Shown here one piece after another: positions 1 through 11,605 of a DNA stretch of 64,000 nt (the first letter of the stretch is position 1; each line of letters opens with the position of its first letter). The translations under genes and the position numbers were made by a program. The notes under the pieces are model-generated. The model was not told the origin of the DNA and made no database searches. It saw nothing but the letters and a program-made list of their open reading frames with translations. Source of the stretch: DATJIG01 sp050260515 (lineage in GTDB: Bacteria > Pseudomonadota > Alphaproteobacteria > SMXQ01); the NCBI GenBank assembly GCA_050260515.1, contig JBLNCI010000045.1:7106-71105 (forward strand), in the 5' to 3' direction.

Positions 1-297
1 GACGTCATCCCCGAGGACAAGAAGAACCTGTTCGCCATGGTCAATCCGATCATCGACATGGCGCGGCCCTACTACGCGCCGCCGGGCATCCCCGCCGACC
101 GCGCCAAGGTCCTCCGCGACGCCTTCGCGAAGATGGCGAAGGACCCCGCCTTCAACGAGGAGGTCACGCGCATCGCGCGCATCCACGCGACGCACCTCGG
201 CGGTGAGGAGATGACGCCGGCGATCCACGCCATGCTCAACCAGCCGCCCGAGGTGAAGGAGAAGGTGATCGGGCTGCTGCGCAGCAACGCGAAGTAG
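1..297 (+). CDS. Bug/TctC-family tripartite tricarboxylate transporter substrate-binding protein, C-terminal fragment
   Basis: This is the last 98 codons of a gene whose start lies outside the window; the frame is open from base 1. The visible part contains 'YYAPPGIPADRAKVLRDAF', a stretch typical of the C-terminal lobe of Bug/TctC periplasmic binding proteins, followed by the usual closing helices. Such proteins bind carboxylates or other small organic compounds in the periplasm and deliver them to TctAB-type permeases. No permease is visible here, and many Bug proteins are orphans. The ligand cannot be inferred. The fold assignment is from sequence resemblance only. Confidence 0.75.
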   Translation, partial: DVIPEDKKNLFAMVNPIIDMARPYYAPPGIPADRAKVLRDAFAKMAKDPAFNEEVTRIARIHATHLGGEEMTPAIHAMLNQPPEVKEKVIGLLRSNAK

Positions 298-511
298 CGT
301 CCCGTCGCGCACCGCCGCCTCTCCGATATCCGGACGGTCCGCACCCGCGCAGCGACCTGGGTCGCGGCGATGGCGGCGCCGCCCCATAATTGTCCCCGTG
401 CCGGCGAAGCGGTCGAGCGTTATACAAGCTCTAGTGCCGCCCGCCGCCGACCTGCGCGTCCCGCGCGCTCACCGGGGGCCGCGACATGCTGTCCAGGCGA
501 GAGGCGCGCCG

Positions 512-3073
<2,562 letters not shown>

Positions 3074-3132
3074 TAGCGTGCCGACGCCTCGCCCGAGGCA
3101 AATCGTCCGGAAGCGCCGGGCCTTTGCGGAAC

Positions 3133-5340
3133 ATGAGCGTCAGCCCTTCGCCCGATCCTTCGTCCACGCTGCGGCAGGCCGTCGCCGCTCACCAGGGCGG
3201 CGACCTCGCTACCGCCGACCGCTTGTACGCGGCGGTACTCGCGGCGGACCCGCGCAACGCCGACGCGCTCCACCTGTCAGGAGTGCTCGAGGCCCAGCGG
3301 GGCAATGCGAGCGGGGCGGTCGAGCGCATCCGGCGGTCCGTCGACCTCGCGCCCGGGAACCCGGCGGCGCACCTCAATCTCGGCAACGCGCTACGCGATC
3401 TCGGGCGGGTCGACGAGGCACTCGCGAGCTACGAGCGGGCGCTGAAGCTCAACTCTCGGTATCCCCAGGCGCTGCTCAATCGCGGCAAGCTTCTCTCCGC
3501 ACGCGCGCGCCACAGCGAGGCGCTCGCCAGTTTCGATGCGGCGCTGCGGCTGGAGCCCAATTCCGCGGAGTGCCACTACTTCCGCGGCAACGCCCTGGCC
3601 GCGCTCGCCCGCTACGCCGACGCCATCGCCGCATACGAGCGCGCCACGAAGCTGCATCCACAGTTCGCCGAAGCACACCTCAATCGCGGCAACGCGCTCG
3701 CGGCACTCGGGCAGGCCGAGGAAGCGATCGCCGCCTTCGACCGCGCCATCGCCGTCGCGCCCAAGGCCGCCGAAGCCCACTACAACCGCGGCAACGCGCT
3801 CGAGCGGCTCGGGCTGCTCGAAGCCGCGGCGGAGAGCTTCGGCCGGGCCCTGGCGCTGCGTCCCGAGTATCCCGAGGCGCTCTACAACCGCGGCCTCGTG
3901 TTCCGGAATCTCCGGCGCCACGACGAATCGACCGCGGATTTCGAGCGCCTCGTCGCCCTCTCGCCGGAATATCCCTATGCGCTCGGGAACCTGCTCCACA
4001 GCCGGCTGCAGGCCTGCGACTGGCGCGGTTACGACGATCTCGTCGCCGCGGTCACCGCGGCGGTCCGTGCCGGCAAACGCGCCGATCTGCCGTTCTCGTT
4101 CCTGTCGGCGGGCGAATCGCCCGCCGATCAGCTCGCCTGTGCGCGCCTCTACGCGGCGGCTCGATTCCCCGCCGCGCCAGAGCCGCTGTGGCGCGGAGAG
4201 CGATACCGGCACGACCGCATCCGCATCGCGTATCTCTCCGCCGACTTCCACGATCACGCCACCGCGCGGCTCATGGTGGAGCTGCTGGAACGGCACGACC
4301 GCACACGGTTCGAGCTGACGGCGATCTCCTACGGGCCCGACGCCGACAGCCCGATGCGGCAGCGGCTGCGGGCGGCGTTCGACCGCTTCATCGACGTGGG
4401 CGGTCTCGACGACCGCGCCGCCGCCGAGCAGATCCGGCACATCGAGACCGACATCGCGGTGGACCTCAAGGGTTACACGCGCGACGCGCGTCCCGGCATC
4501 CTCACGCACCGGCCCGCACCGGTTCAGGCCACCTACCTCGGATTTCCGGGAACCCTTGGCCTAGCCGCCATCGACTACATCATCGCAGACACGATCACGA
4601 TCCCCGAAGCGCACGACTCATTCTACGAGGAGCGTGTCGTTCGCCTGCCTGACTGCTATCAGCCGACGGATACCCGGCGCCGGGCCGCGCCCGCGCCGAC
4701 GCGCAAAGACGTCGGGTTGCCGGAGGGTGCATTCGTCTTCTGCTGCTTCAACAACAACTACAAGATCACGCCCGCGGTGTTCGACGTGTGGATGCGTCTG
4801 CTCGCGAAGGTGCCGGATAGCGTCCTGTGGCTGTTCACCGACACCCCGGCGGTGGCGCGGAACCTGCGCACGCACGCCGAGACCCGCGGCGTCGATCCGG
4901 CGCGGCTCGTGTTCGCGACCCATGCCTCCCCGGCCGAGCACCTCGCCCGTCACGAGCTTGCCGATCTGTTCCTCGACACCGTCCCGATCAACGCGCACAC
5001 GACGGCGAGCGATGCGCTGTGGATGGGGCTTCCGGTGGTGACGATCGTCGGCGGCGCGTTCGTGGGACGCGTCGCCGCGAGCCTCGTCACGGCCGTCGGA
5101 CTGCCCGAGCTCGCGACGACCTCTCTCGCCGACTACGAATCCCTTGCCCTGAAGCTTGCGACCGATCGCGTGGCGCTGGGCGACATGAAGGCGCGGCTCG
5201 CGAAAGGTCGCGCGTCATCTCCGCTGTTCGACCCCGACCGCTTGCGGCGACACCTGGAGCGCGCGTACGCCGTCATGCACGAGCGCAGCATGCACGGCGA
5301 AGCACCGGCCTCCTTCACGGTAGAGCCGATCGATCACTGA
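3133..5340 (+). CDS. TPR protein with SPINDLY/O-GlcNAc transferase (GT41) catalytic domain, paralogue 1
   Basis: About 735 residues. The N-terminal half (about 10-330) is a tandem array of some eight TPR motifs with repeated 'NRGNALAALG' helices. The C-terminal half is a Glyco_transf_41 domain: 'RIRIAYLSADFHDHA', 'VDLKGYTRDARPGIL', 'HRPAPVQATYLGFPGT', 'FVFCCFNNNYKI', 'NAHTTASDALWMGLPV'. Family members transfer sugars (GlcNAc, fucose or glucose) to protein Ser/Thr or other acceptors, with the TPR superhelix binding the acceptor. The donor sugar and target here are unknown. The ATG at 3133 is favoured because the array begins just after it and upstream sequence overlaps the preceding gene. Its stop overlaps the start of the next gene by one base (TGATG), implying translational coupling. 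Confidence 0.88.
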   Translation: MSVSPSPDPSSTLRQAVAAHQGGDLATADRLYAAVLAADPRNADALHLSGVLEAQRGNASGAVERIRRSVDLAPGNPAAHLNLGNALRDLGRVDEALASYERALKLNSRYPQALLNRGKLLSARARHSEALASFDAALRLEPNSAECHYFRGNALAALARYADAIAAYERATKLHPQFAEAHLNRGNALAALGQAEEAIAAFDRAIAVAPKAAEAHYNRGNALERLGLLEAAAESFGRALALRPEYPEALYNRGLVFRNLRRHDESTADFERLVALSPEYPYALGNLLHSRLQACDWRGYDDLVAAVTAAVRAGKRADLPFSFLSAGESPADQLACARLYAAARFPAAPEPLWRGERYRHDRIRIAYLSADFHDHATARLMVELLERHDRTRFELTAISYGPDADSPMRQRLRAAFDRFIDVGGLDDRAAAEQIRHIETDIAVDLKGYTRDARPGILTHRPAPVQATYLGFPGTLGLAAIDYIIADTITIPEAHDSFYEERVVRLPDCYQPTDTRRRAAPAPTRKDVGLPEGAFVFCCFNNNYKITPAVFDVWMRLLAKVPDSVLWLFTDTPAVARNLRTHAETRGVDPARLVFATHASPAEHLARHELADLFLDTVPINAHTTASDALWMGLPVVTIVGGAFVGRVAASLVTAVGLPELATTSLADYESLALKLATDRVALGDMKARLAKGRASSPLFDPDRLRRHLERAYAVMHERSMHGEAPASFTVEPIDH

Positions 5341-7736
5341 TGGCCAAGGATCTCGCGCAGCTTCTGAGGCAGGCGGTCGAGGCGCATCAGCGTGGTCAGC
5401 TTCTTGCCGCCGAGGATCTCTACCGCAAGGTGCTGAAGGCGGACCCCCGCAACTTCGACGCCCAACACCTGTCGGGTGTCCTGGAGGCCCAGCGCGGGAA
5501 TCCCGCCGCGGCGGTCGAGCGCATCCAGCGCGCGATCAAGCTCAACGGCGCCAATGCGGCGGCGCATCTCAACCTCGGCAACGCGTTGCGCGATCTCGGC
5601 CGCCCCGACGACGCGCTGGCGAGCTACGACCGCGCGCTTGCGCTCAATCCGCGGTATCCCCAGGCGCTGGTGAACCGCGGCAACGCGCTCGCGACACTCG
5701 GGCGGCACGTCGACGCCGTCGTAAGCTTCGACCGGGCGCTGGCCCTACAGGTGAATCCGGACGCACTGATGAACCGCGGCCTTGCGCTGCAGGCGCTCGG
5801 GCGGAACGACGACGCGATCGAATCCTTCCGCCGCGCGCTCGCGACGGCACCGCGCAACGCGGACGGCGAATTCCACCTTGGCAATGCGCTCGCCGCGGCG
5901 AAGCGGTACGACGAGGCGCTCGCGGCCTACGACCGCGCCGTCGGCATTCGGCCCGATCATGCGGACACTCACAACAACCGAGGCAATGCGCTTCTCGAAC
6001 TCGGCAGGACCGCCGAGGCGATCGTCGCCTTCGACCGTGCGCTCGCCGTGCGGACCGACGCCGCCGAGACCCACTACAACCGCGCCAACGCGCTCGCGGC
6101 TCTCAACCGCCTCGAGGATGCCATCGCCGGCTATCGCCGCGCCATCGAGCTGCGCCCGGAATATGCGGCGGCCTACAACAATCTCGGGGCGGCGCTGACC
6201 AAGTTCGCCAACCCCGATCAGGCGATCGCCGCGTACGACGCCGCGCTGGCGATCCAGCCAGGCTACGTCGAGGCGCTCTACAACAAGGCGAGCGCGCTCT
6301 CGGCCATGAAGCGGCCGGAGGAGGCGATCGAGTGCTTCGCCGCGGTGCGCGCGGCCGAGCCCGATCGCCCATTCCTCGCAGGCAACCTGCTGCACACCCG
6401 TCTGCAGGCCTGTGACTGGAGCACGTACGAACAGGATTTGGCCGAGGTCGTGGCCGGGGTGCGCTCAGGAGCGCCGACCGACCTGCCGTTCCCGTTCCTC
6501 TCGATCAGCGACTCGCCCGCCGACAGCCAGCGCTGCGCGCGCACGTACGCGAGCGCCACGTACCGGCCATTCCCGCCGCCGCTGTGGACCGGCGAACGCT
6601 ACGACCATGACCGCATCCGCATCGCCTATCTGTCGGCGGACTTCTTCGAGCACGCGACGTCGTACCTGATGGCGGAGCTGTTCGAGAGCCACGACCGCTC
6701 GCGCTTCGAGATCACCGCGATCTCATTCGGGCGGACGACGCCCGACCGGATGCGGGCGCGGCTCATGAACGCCTTCGACCGCTTCGTCGACGCGCACGCA
6801 ATGAGCGACGCCGAAGTGGCGCGGCAGATCCGCGATCTCGAGATCGACATCGCGGTACACGCCGAGGGCTACACCCAGGACTGCCGCCCCGGCGTCCTCC
6901 CCTACCGCCCGGCCCCAATCCAGGTGAGCTATCTCGCCTATCCCGGAACCATGGGCCTCGGCGAGGCGCTCGACTACATCATCGCCGACCCGATCGTCGT
7001 GCCGGCCGAGCACCACGCTTTCTACGACGAGAAGGTCGTGTGGCTGCCCGGGTGCTACCAGGTCAACGACTCCAAGCGCGCGATCGCCGGCGACCCGCCG
7101 AGCCGCGCCGAGGCCGGCCTGCCCGAGTCCGGCTTCGTGTTCTGCTGCTTCAACAACAACCACAAGATCCTGCCGTCCGTGTTCGATGTCTGGATGCGAC
7201 TCTTGCGCGCCGTCGACGGGAGCGTGCTGTGGCTGCTCGAGGACAACGCGGCGGTGATCCGCAATCTGCGTGGTGAGGCGGCGGCCCGAGGCGTGGCGCC
7301 GGAGCGGCTGGTGTTCGCGCCGCGAACACAGCTCGACCGACATCTCGCTCGCCATCGGCTCGCCGACCTCTTCATCGACACCCTGCCGTACAACGCGCAT
7401 ACCACGGCAAGCGACGCGCTGTGGGCCGGTCTCCCCGTTCTCACCTGCCTTGGCACCGCATTCCCGGGGCGCGTCGCAGCCAGCCTGCTGGCGGCGATCG
7501 GCCTTCCGGAACTGGTGACGACGAATCTCGCCGACTACGAGGCGCTCGCGCTGAGGCTCGCACGCGATCCCACGGAAGTATCGGCGCTCAAGGCGAGGCT
7601 CGCCGCCAACCGCGAGGTAAAGCCGCTGTTCGACACCCAGCGTTTCCGCCGGCACATCGAGCAGGCCTATCTCACCATGTACGAACGGCAGCGGCGCGGC
7701 GATCCGCCCGACGCGTTCGCCGTGGCGCCACTCTGA
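5340..7736 (+). CDS. TPR protein with SPINDLY/O-GlcNAc transferase (GT41) catalytic domain, paralogue 2
   Basis: About 798 residues with the same architecture as the preceding gene but with a longer TPR array (roughly ten repeats). The N-terminal stretches of the two are near-parallel ('HLSGVLEAQRGN', 'AAHLNLGNALRDLGR'), which points to tandem duplication. The catalytic half carries 'RIRIAYLSADFFEHA', 'RPAPIQVSYLAYPGTMG', 'FVFCCFNNNHKI' and 'NAHTTASDALWAGLPV'. One difference is 'HAEGYTQDCRPGVL', where paralogue 1 has 'LKGYTRDARPGIL', so substrate use may have diverged. The ATG overlaps the upstream stop by one base, and the two are almost certainly co-transcribed. Donor and acceptor are not deducible. 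Confidence 0.88.
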   Translation: MAKDLAQLLRQAVEAHQRGQLLAAEDLYRKVLKADPRNFDAQHLSGVLEAQRGNPAAAVERIQRAIKLNGANAAAHLNLGNALRDLGRPDDALASYDRALALNPRYPQALVNRGNALATLGRHVDAVVSFDRALALQVNPDALMNRGLALQALGRNDDAIESFRRALATAPRNADGEFHLGNALAAAKRYDEALAAYDRAVGIRPDHADTHNNRGNALLELGRTAEAIVAFDRALAVRTDAAETHYNRANALAALNRLEDAIAGYRRAIELRPEYAAAYNNLGAALTKFANPDQAIAAYDAALAIQPGYVEALYNKASALSAMKRPEEAIECFAAVRAAEPDRPFLAGNLLHTRLQACDWSTYEQDLAEVVAGVRSGAPTDLPFPFLSISDSPADSQRCARTYASATYRPFPPPLWTGERYDHDRIRIAYLSADFFEHATSYLMAELFESHDRSRFEITAISFGRTTPDRMRARLMNAFDRFVDAHAMSDAEVARQIRDLEIDIAVHAEGYTQDCRPGVLPYRPAPIQVSYLAYPGTMGLGEALDYIIADPIVVPAEHHAFYDEKVVWLPGCYQVNDSKRAIAGDPPSRAEAGLPESGFVFCCFNNNHKILPSVFDVWMRLLRAVDGSVLWLLEDNAAVIRNLRGEAAARGVAPERLVFAPRTQLDRHLARHRLADLFIDTLPYNAHTTASDALWAGLPVLTCLGTAFPGRVAASLLAAIGLPELVTTNLADYEALALRLARDPTEVSALKARLAANREVKPLFDTQRFRRHIEQAYLTMYERQRRGDPPDAFAVAPL

Positions 7737-7745
7737 CCCGCGCTG

Positions 7746-8309
7746 TCAGACCAGCACGGGCGCGAACGCACCGAGCAGTCCGAAGATGCCCCCGACGGCG
7801 CCAAGACCGGCCGCCGCCCAGGCCAGCAGCGCCACCCCGGTGACGATCGACGCCGACGCGAGCACGATGGCGAGCTGCAGCGCCGCCGAGCCGTACTCGT
7901 AGTGATGGTAGCGCTTGTTGGCGAGGTCGCGCTTCTTCTCCGCCTGCTGCGCCCGCGCCGTCAGCTCACGGCGTCCTTCGCCGGTCTCGGGCTCGGTCTC
8001 CCAGCGATCGATGTCCTTGCGCCAGGAGTCGACGCGCTGGTCCATCGCCGGGCCGGTGCCGAGGATCGTCGGCATCAGCTCGCGGTCGAGCTGGAGTCGA
8101 TCTGCGGCCGCGATCAGCACGGTGCGGCGGATCGTCTTGGCCTGGTAGAACGCCCACAGGTTCGACGCCTCGACCTGCTGGCTGAGGTACTCGGTCTGGG
8201 CGCTCTTGCCCGCCGTCTCGACGATGGCCAACACGGCGGCGAGAAGCGAGATCAGGACTGCGATGGTCTTGTTACCGCCGGCGTGCTCGGCGTGGGCCGC
8301 GTGGGACAT
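7746..8309 (-). CDS. DUF4337-family membrane protein
   Basis: About 187 residues. A hydrophobic helix near the N-terminus ('TIAVLISLLAAVLAIVETAG') is followed by a charged helical region containing 'LWAFYQAKTIRRT', which is characteristic of DUF4337, and then by two hydrophobic segments near the C-terminus. The function of this family is not known. The ATG at 8309 ('MSHAAHAEHAGG') is chosen over an upstream in-frame start because upstream residues look like untranslated sequence. It is convergent with the OGT gene (stops 9 bases apart) and divergent from the amidase gene. Confidence 0.7.
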   Translation of the reverse strand: MSHAAHAEHAGGNKTIAVLISLLAAVLAIVETAGKSAQTEYLSQQVEASNLWAFYQAKTIRRTVLIAAADRLQLDRELMPTILGTGPAMDQRVDSWRKDIDRWETEPETGEGRRELTARAQQAEKKRDLANKRYHHYEYGSAALQLAIVLASASIVTGVALLAWAAAGLGAVGGIFGLLGAFAPVLV

Positions 8310-8449
8310 CGAGTGGCTCTCCCCGTGATGCGATGCGCGACAGGGGTAGCAAATCCCGGGCCCGCTGTGTCGGAAATCGACACGGGGCAGTGCGCGCGAG
8401 CGCGCGAGAATGTCTGGCACCGACGGGACGGTCGGGCTACTAATCCGCC

Positions 8450-9220
8450 ATGCCCTTGGACTTCGTCGAGCACGCCTCGCCCAACTTCGACCTGCGCAAG
8501 AGCGACATCGACATGCTGGTGGTGCACTACACCGGCATGCGGACGGCGGAGGAGTCGCTGGCGCGACTGTGCGACGGGTCGATCGAGAACCGCGTCAGCG
8601 CCCACTACTTGATCGAGGAGGACGGACGCATCCATCGGCTCGTGCAGGAGGCGGATCGCGCCTGGCACGCCGGCGTGTCGTACTGGGCGGGCGAGCGCGA
8701 CATCAATTCGTGCTCGATCGGCATCGAGCTCCAGAACCCGGGTTGGGAATTCGACTATCACCCGTTCCCCGAGCCGCAAATGGCGGCGTTCCTCGCGCTC
8801 GCCAAGGACATCATCGCGCGCCATCGCATCTCACCGTTCCGCGTGCTCGGCCATTCCGACGTGGCGCCGACGCGCAAGGCCGATCCCGGCGAGCTGTTCG
8901 ACTGGGAGTGCTGCTCCCGCGACGGCGTCGGCTTCTGGCCCACGCTCGCGCCAGGAAGCCGGCCCGAAGTGCCTTTGTTCCTGCCGCTCGAAGCCGGCGG
9001 CGCCTCGGTCGAGGCGGCGCAGGAGGCGCTCAACTTCATCGGCTACGAGTGCGACGTGAACGGCCGCTTCGACGCCAAGACGCTGATGGTGATCAGCGCC
9101 TTCCAGCGTCACTGGCGTCCGGCGCGCGTCGACGGCACCCTCGATGCGGACACCATCGCCCGGCTTCAGGCGGTGGCCCAGGCGGTCGAGGTGATGGACA
9201 ACCGACGCGCCGGCACCTGA
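8450..9220 (+). CDS. N-acetylmuramoyl-L-alanine amidase (amidase_2) with C-terminal peptidoglycan-binding domain
   Basis: 256 residues of AmiD/AmpD type. The zinc site is visible as His26 ('VVHYTG'), His135 ('VLGHSD') and Asp145 ('RKADPG'), with Lys143 next to it. A PG_binding_1-like helical domain fills about residues 185-245 ('AQEALNFIGYECDVNGRFDAKT'). The enzyme cleaves the amide between MurNAc and L-Ala in murein or anhydro-muropeptides. No signal peptide or lipobox is seen, so a cytoplasmic AmpD-like recycling role is possible. The PG-binding domain, however, is more typical of AmiD-like proteins. The gene is divergent from the DUF4337 gene and stands alone. Confidence 0.88.
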   Translation: MPLDFVEHASPNFDLRKSDIDMLVVHYTGMRTAEESLARLCDGSIENRVSAHYLIEEDGRIHRLVQEADRAWHAGVSYWAGERDINSCSIGIELQNPGWEFDYHPFPEPQMAAFLALAKDIIARHRISPFRVLGHSDVAPTRKADPGELFDWECCSRDGVGFWPTLAPGSRPEVPLFLPLEAGGASVEAAQEALNFIGYECDVNGRFDAKTLMVISAFQRHWRPARVDGTLDADTIARLQAVAQAVEVMDNRRAGT

Positions 9221-9322
9221 CGCTTCGCCGCGGGACTCGCGGGAGCTTTCGGCGGTAGCATCGGGCATCGCATCGGCACTCGTGCCCTCGCGTTCCTTCC
9301 TTCCCGATCCAGTGGAGGCGTC

Positions 9323-10879
9323 ATGCGAGACCGCGTCCGCGCACTCCTGCTTCTCGGAATCCTCGCGCTCGCGTCGGCCCTCGCGAGCGGCGCGGCGGCA
9401 CAGGCGCCGGCACGCCAGCCTCGCGGCGGCGCGCAGACCGCCACCGAACCCGCCGCGGAGGCCGCAAGCGAGCAACGCCCGCGACCGCGCGACGCGCTGC
9501 TTCCGGCCGAGTCGGTGACGAAGCACACGATCACCATTGCCGGGCGGGCGCTCAATTACACCGCACGCGCCGGGGCGCTGACGCTCACCGGCGAGGACGG
9601 CGATGCGACCGCCGAGGTGTTCTATGTCGCCTACGCGCTGGCGGATGCTCCCGCCACCCGGCCGCTGACGATCGCGTTCAACGGCGGCCCCGGCGCTTCG
9701 TCGGCCTACCTTCATCTCGGCGCGCTCGGGCCCCGCGCGATCGATCTCGGCGACGGCCGCTCGCCACCGGGCGGTCAGGAGCCGAAGGTCGTCGACAACC
9801 CCGACACGTGGCTGCCGTTCACCGATCTCCTGTTCATCGATCCCGTCGGCACCGGCTACAGCCACGCCATGCGCGACGTCAAAGACGTGCCGAAGGAGTT
9901 CTGGGGCGTCCGCCAGGATATCGACTCGCTGGCCCAGATCATCCGTCGCGCGCTGGTGCGACTCGATCGCGTCGGCGCGCCGCTGTACCTCGTCGGCGAA
10001 AGCTACGGCGGGTTCCGCGGCGCGCGCCTCGTCGAGCGGCTGCCGGCGAACGAGGGAATCCCGGTGCAGGGCGCGATCCTCGTCTCGCCGGTGCTCGAGT
10101 TCGCGCTGCGGAGCAGCGACGACCTCGATCCCCTGCCGTGGGCGCTCCGGCTTCCGTCGTACGCCGCGGCGAATCTCGAGGCACACGGCCGACTGGCGCC
10201 CGAGGCTCTCGCCGATGCGGAGCGGTTCGCGCTCGGCGACTACGTCGCGCACCTGATAGCGCCACGCGACGCCCAGGGCACGGCCGAAATCAACGCGCGT
10301 GTCGCGACTCTGACGGGCCTCTCGCAGGCCATCGTCGCGCGCTGGAACGCACGGGTGCCGAGCGGCGTGTTCGCCAAGGAATTCCGTCACGACGAGGGCC
10401 GGGTCGCGAGCGCCTACGACGCGTCGGTGCTCGGCGAGGACGCCTATCCGTCGTCGGCGACGCCGCGCGGCGGCGATCCGATCTTCGCCGGAGTCATCGC
10501 GCCTCTGACCACCGCCTTCCTCGATTACGTCCGCGGCGAACTGCAATACCGCACGGACCGCCGCTATCGCCTGCTCAACGACGAGGTCGCCCGCCGCTGG
10601 GATTGGGGCCGCAGCAGCGCATCGTCGTCCGCGGGCGCGGTCGACGAGCTGCGTCAGGGCCTCGCGCTCAATCCTCGGCTCAAGATTGCGATTGAGCACG
10701 GCATGACCGACATCGTGACGCCGTACATGGCGAGCCGCTACGTGATCGATCACCTGCCCCCGGCGCTGACCAAGGATCGGGTCTCGCTCCATCTCTATCC
10801 CGGCGGGCATATGATGTATTTCCGCCCGGACTCCCGCGCGGCGTTCCGGCGGAATGCCGCCGCGATGTACGGCGAGTGA
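9323..10879 (+). CDS. Secreted serine carboxypeptidase-like (peptidase S10) protein
   Basis: 518 residues. A Sec signal peptide is evident (residues 1 to about 26, ending 'ASGAAAQA'), followed by a low-complexity Ala/Arg-rich stretch. The S10 fold markers are 'FNGGPGASSAYLHLGALGP' (oxyanion region), 'GESYGG' with Ser227 as nucleophile, Asp463 ('MTDIVTPY') and His496 ('PGGHMMYF'), so the triad is intact. Family members remove C-terminal residues from peptides, mostly at acidic pH. The bacterial versions are poorly studied and the substrate is unknown. The start at 9323 has a good ribosome-binding site (GGAGG five bases upstream). It is followed by rnpB on the same strand. Confidence 0.85.
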   Translation: MRDRVRALLLLGILALASALASGAAAQAPARQPRGGAQTATEPAAEAASEQRPRPRDALLPAESVTKHTITIAGRALNYTARAGALTLTGEDGDATAEVFYVAYALADAPATRPLTIAFNGGPGASSAYLHLGALGPRAIDLGDGRSPPGGQEPKVVDNPDTWLPFTDLLFIDPVGTGYSHAMRDVKDVPKEFWGVRQDIDSLAQIIRRALVRLDRVGAPLYLVGESYGGFRGARLVERLPANEGIPVQGAILVSPVLEFALRSSDDLDPLPWALRLPSYAAANLEAHGRLAPEALADAERFALGDYVAHLIAPRDAQGTAEINARVATLTGLSQAIVARWNARVPSGVFAKEFRHDEGRVASAYDASVLGEDAYPSSATPRGGDPIFAGVIAPLTTAFLDYVRGELQYRTDRRYRLLNDEVARRWDWGRSSASSSAGAVDELRQGLALNPRLKIAIEHGMTDIVTPYMASRYVIDHLPPALTKDRVSLHLYPGGHMMYFRPDSRAAFRRNAAAMYGE

Positions 10880-10923
10880 TCCGGCGCGCTTGACCCCGCC
10901 CCGTCGCGGGCCTACGTCTCCTT

Positions 10924-11307
10924 AGCCAGACGGCCGGATGGCCGCTCCCGGGCAACCGGGAGAGGAAAGTCCGGGCTCCACGGAGACAAGGGTGCCGGGT
11001 AACGCCCGGTGGGGGCGACCCCAAGGACAGTGCCACAGAGAACAGACCGCCGGTCCGCTTCGGCCGACCGGCAAGGGTGAAACGGTGCGGTAAGAGCGCA
11101 CCGCGTCGCCGGTAACGGCGACGGCACGGCAAACCCCACCCGGAGCAAGACCAAATAGGGGCGGCCGGTCGGCCCGCGAGGGTGCGACGGATCGGTCTTC
11201 GGATCGCCGCCCGGGTCGGTCGCTAGAGGCGCCTGGTGACAGGCGTCCCAGAGGAATGGTCATCCCCTCGCAAGAGGGACAGAACCCGGCTTACAGGCCG
11301 TCTGGCA
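10924..11307 (+). ncRNA. rnpB: RNase P RNA (bacterial type A)
   Basis: The catalytic RNA of RNase P, which matures tRNA 5' ends. The ends are fixed by the P1 helix: GCCAGACGGCC at 10925-10935 pairs perfectly with GGCCGTCTGGC at 11296-11306. The universally conserved 5' block 'GAGGAAAGTCCGGGCTCC' is present near 10961. The 3' conserved block containing 'AGAGGAATGGTCATC' and 'ACAGAACCCGGCTTA' is also present. Length of about 384 nt fits type A. Small open frames across this region on both strands are not genes. No clear intrinsic terminator follows. Confidence 0.97.
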
Positions 11308-11358
11308 ATTACACCACTTCCAGTTAATCAGCGGATTCATTCTGCCGTCGTGGTCTTA

Positions 11359-11366
11359 TTAACCAT
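11359..11366 (+). promoter_or_regulatory. Candidate CtrA half-site TTAACCAT
   Basis: An exact TTAACCAT octamer, the CtrA half-site described for alphaproteobacteria. TTAA occurs again at 11324 and 11374 but not at the N7 spacing of a full TTAA-N7-TTAA site. It lies about 360 bases ahead of mraZ. The role is inferred from the motif only. Confidence 0.4.
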
Positions 11367-11419
11367 ACAAAAGTTAATAGTTCACAAGTTCTTGGGCAGG
11401 CGTCTTTTTCGCAGACAGA

Positions 11420-11427
11420 ATGGTTAA
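11420..11427 (-). promoter_or_regulatory. Candidate CtrA half-site (TTAACCAT on the minus strand)
   Basis: ATGGTTAA on the plus strand, the exact reverse complement of the octamer at 11359. The two sites face each other 53 bases apart in an AT-rich island. The pairing makes chance less likely in GC-rich DNA but does not prove binding. Confidence 0.4.
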
Positions 11428-11559
11428 TGCGCCGCTATATCTCGTGGGCCGAGGTTTGAAAACGGCCGACTAATGGCCTCCCCAGCGCTGCGGACCGGCG
11501 GTGTGACAACTGCAGCGTCGGCCGGAAATGCGCGGAAATCCCTTGGTTTTTCCGGGGTT

Positions 11560-11605
11560 TCCCATTGACGGCCCATGATAGCCCATGTTATCCCACAAAA
11601 TCCCA
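11560..11605 (-). promoter_or_regulatory. Putative MraZ operator: five TGGG(A/C) direct repeats
   Basis: Read on the minus strand, TGGGA, TGGGA, TGGGC, TGGGC and TGGGA occur with first-to-first distances of 10, 10, 10 and 11 bases. This is TGGGN separated by five (once six) bases, the arrangement reported for MraZ binding in E. coli. It lies 113 bases upstream of mraZ, so autoregulation of the dcw operon is the natural reading. The orientation relative to the gene should be compared with known operators. Confidence 0.7.

Noticed and set aside
8831..10810. A 659-codon open frame on the minus strand
   Set aside because: It is antisense to the S10 peptidase gene and part of the amidase gene, which have intact motifs. 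No domain was recognised.
10680..11427. Several small open frames over rnpB on both strands
   Set aside because: The RNase P RNA is unambiguous there and the frames have no domain or ribosome-binding site.
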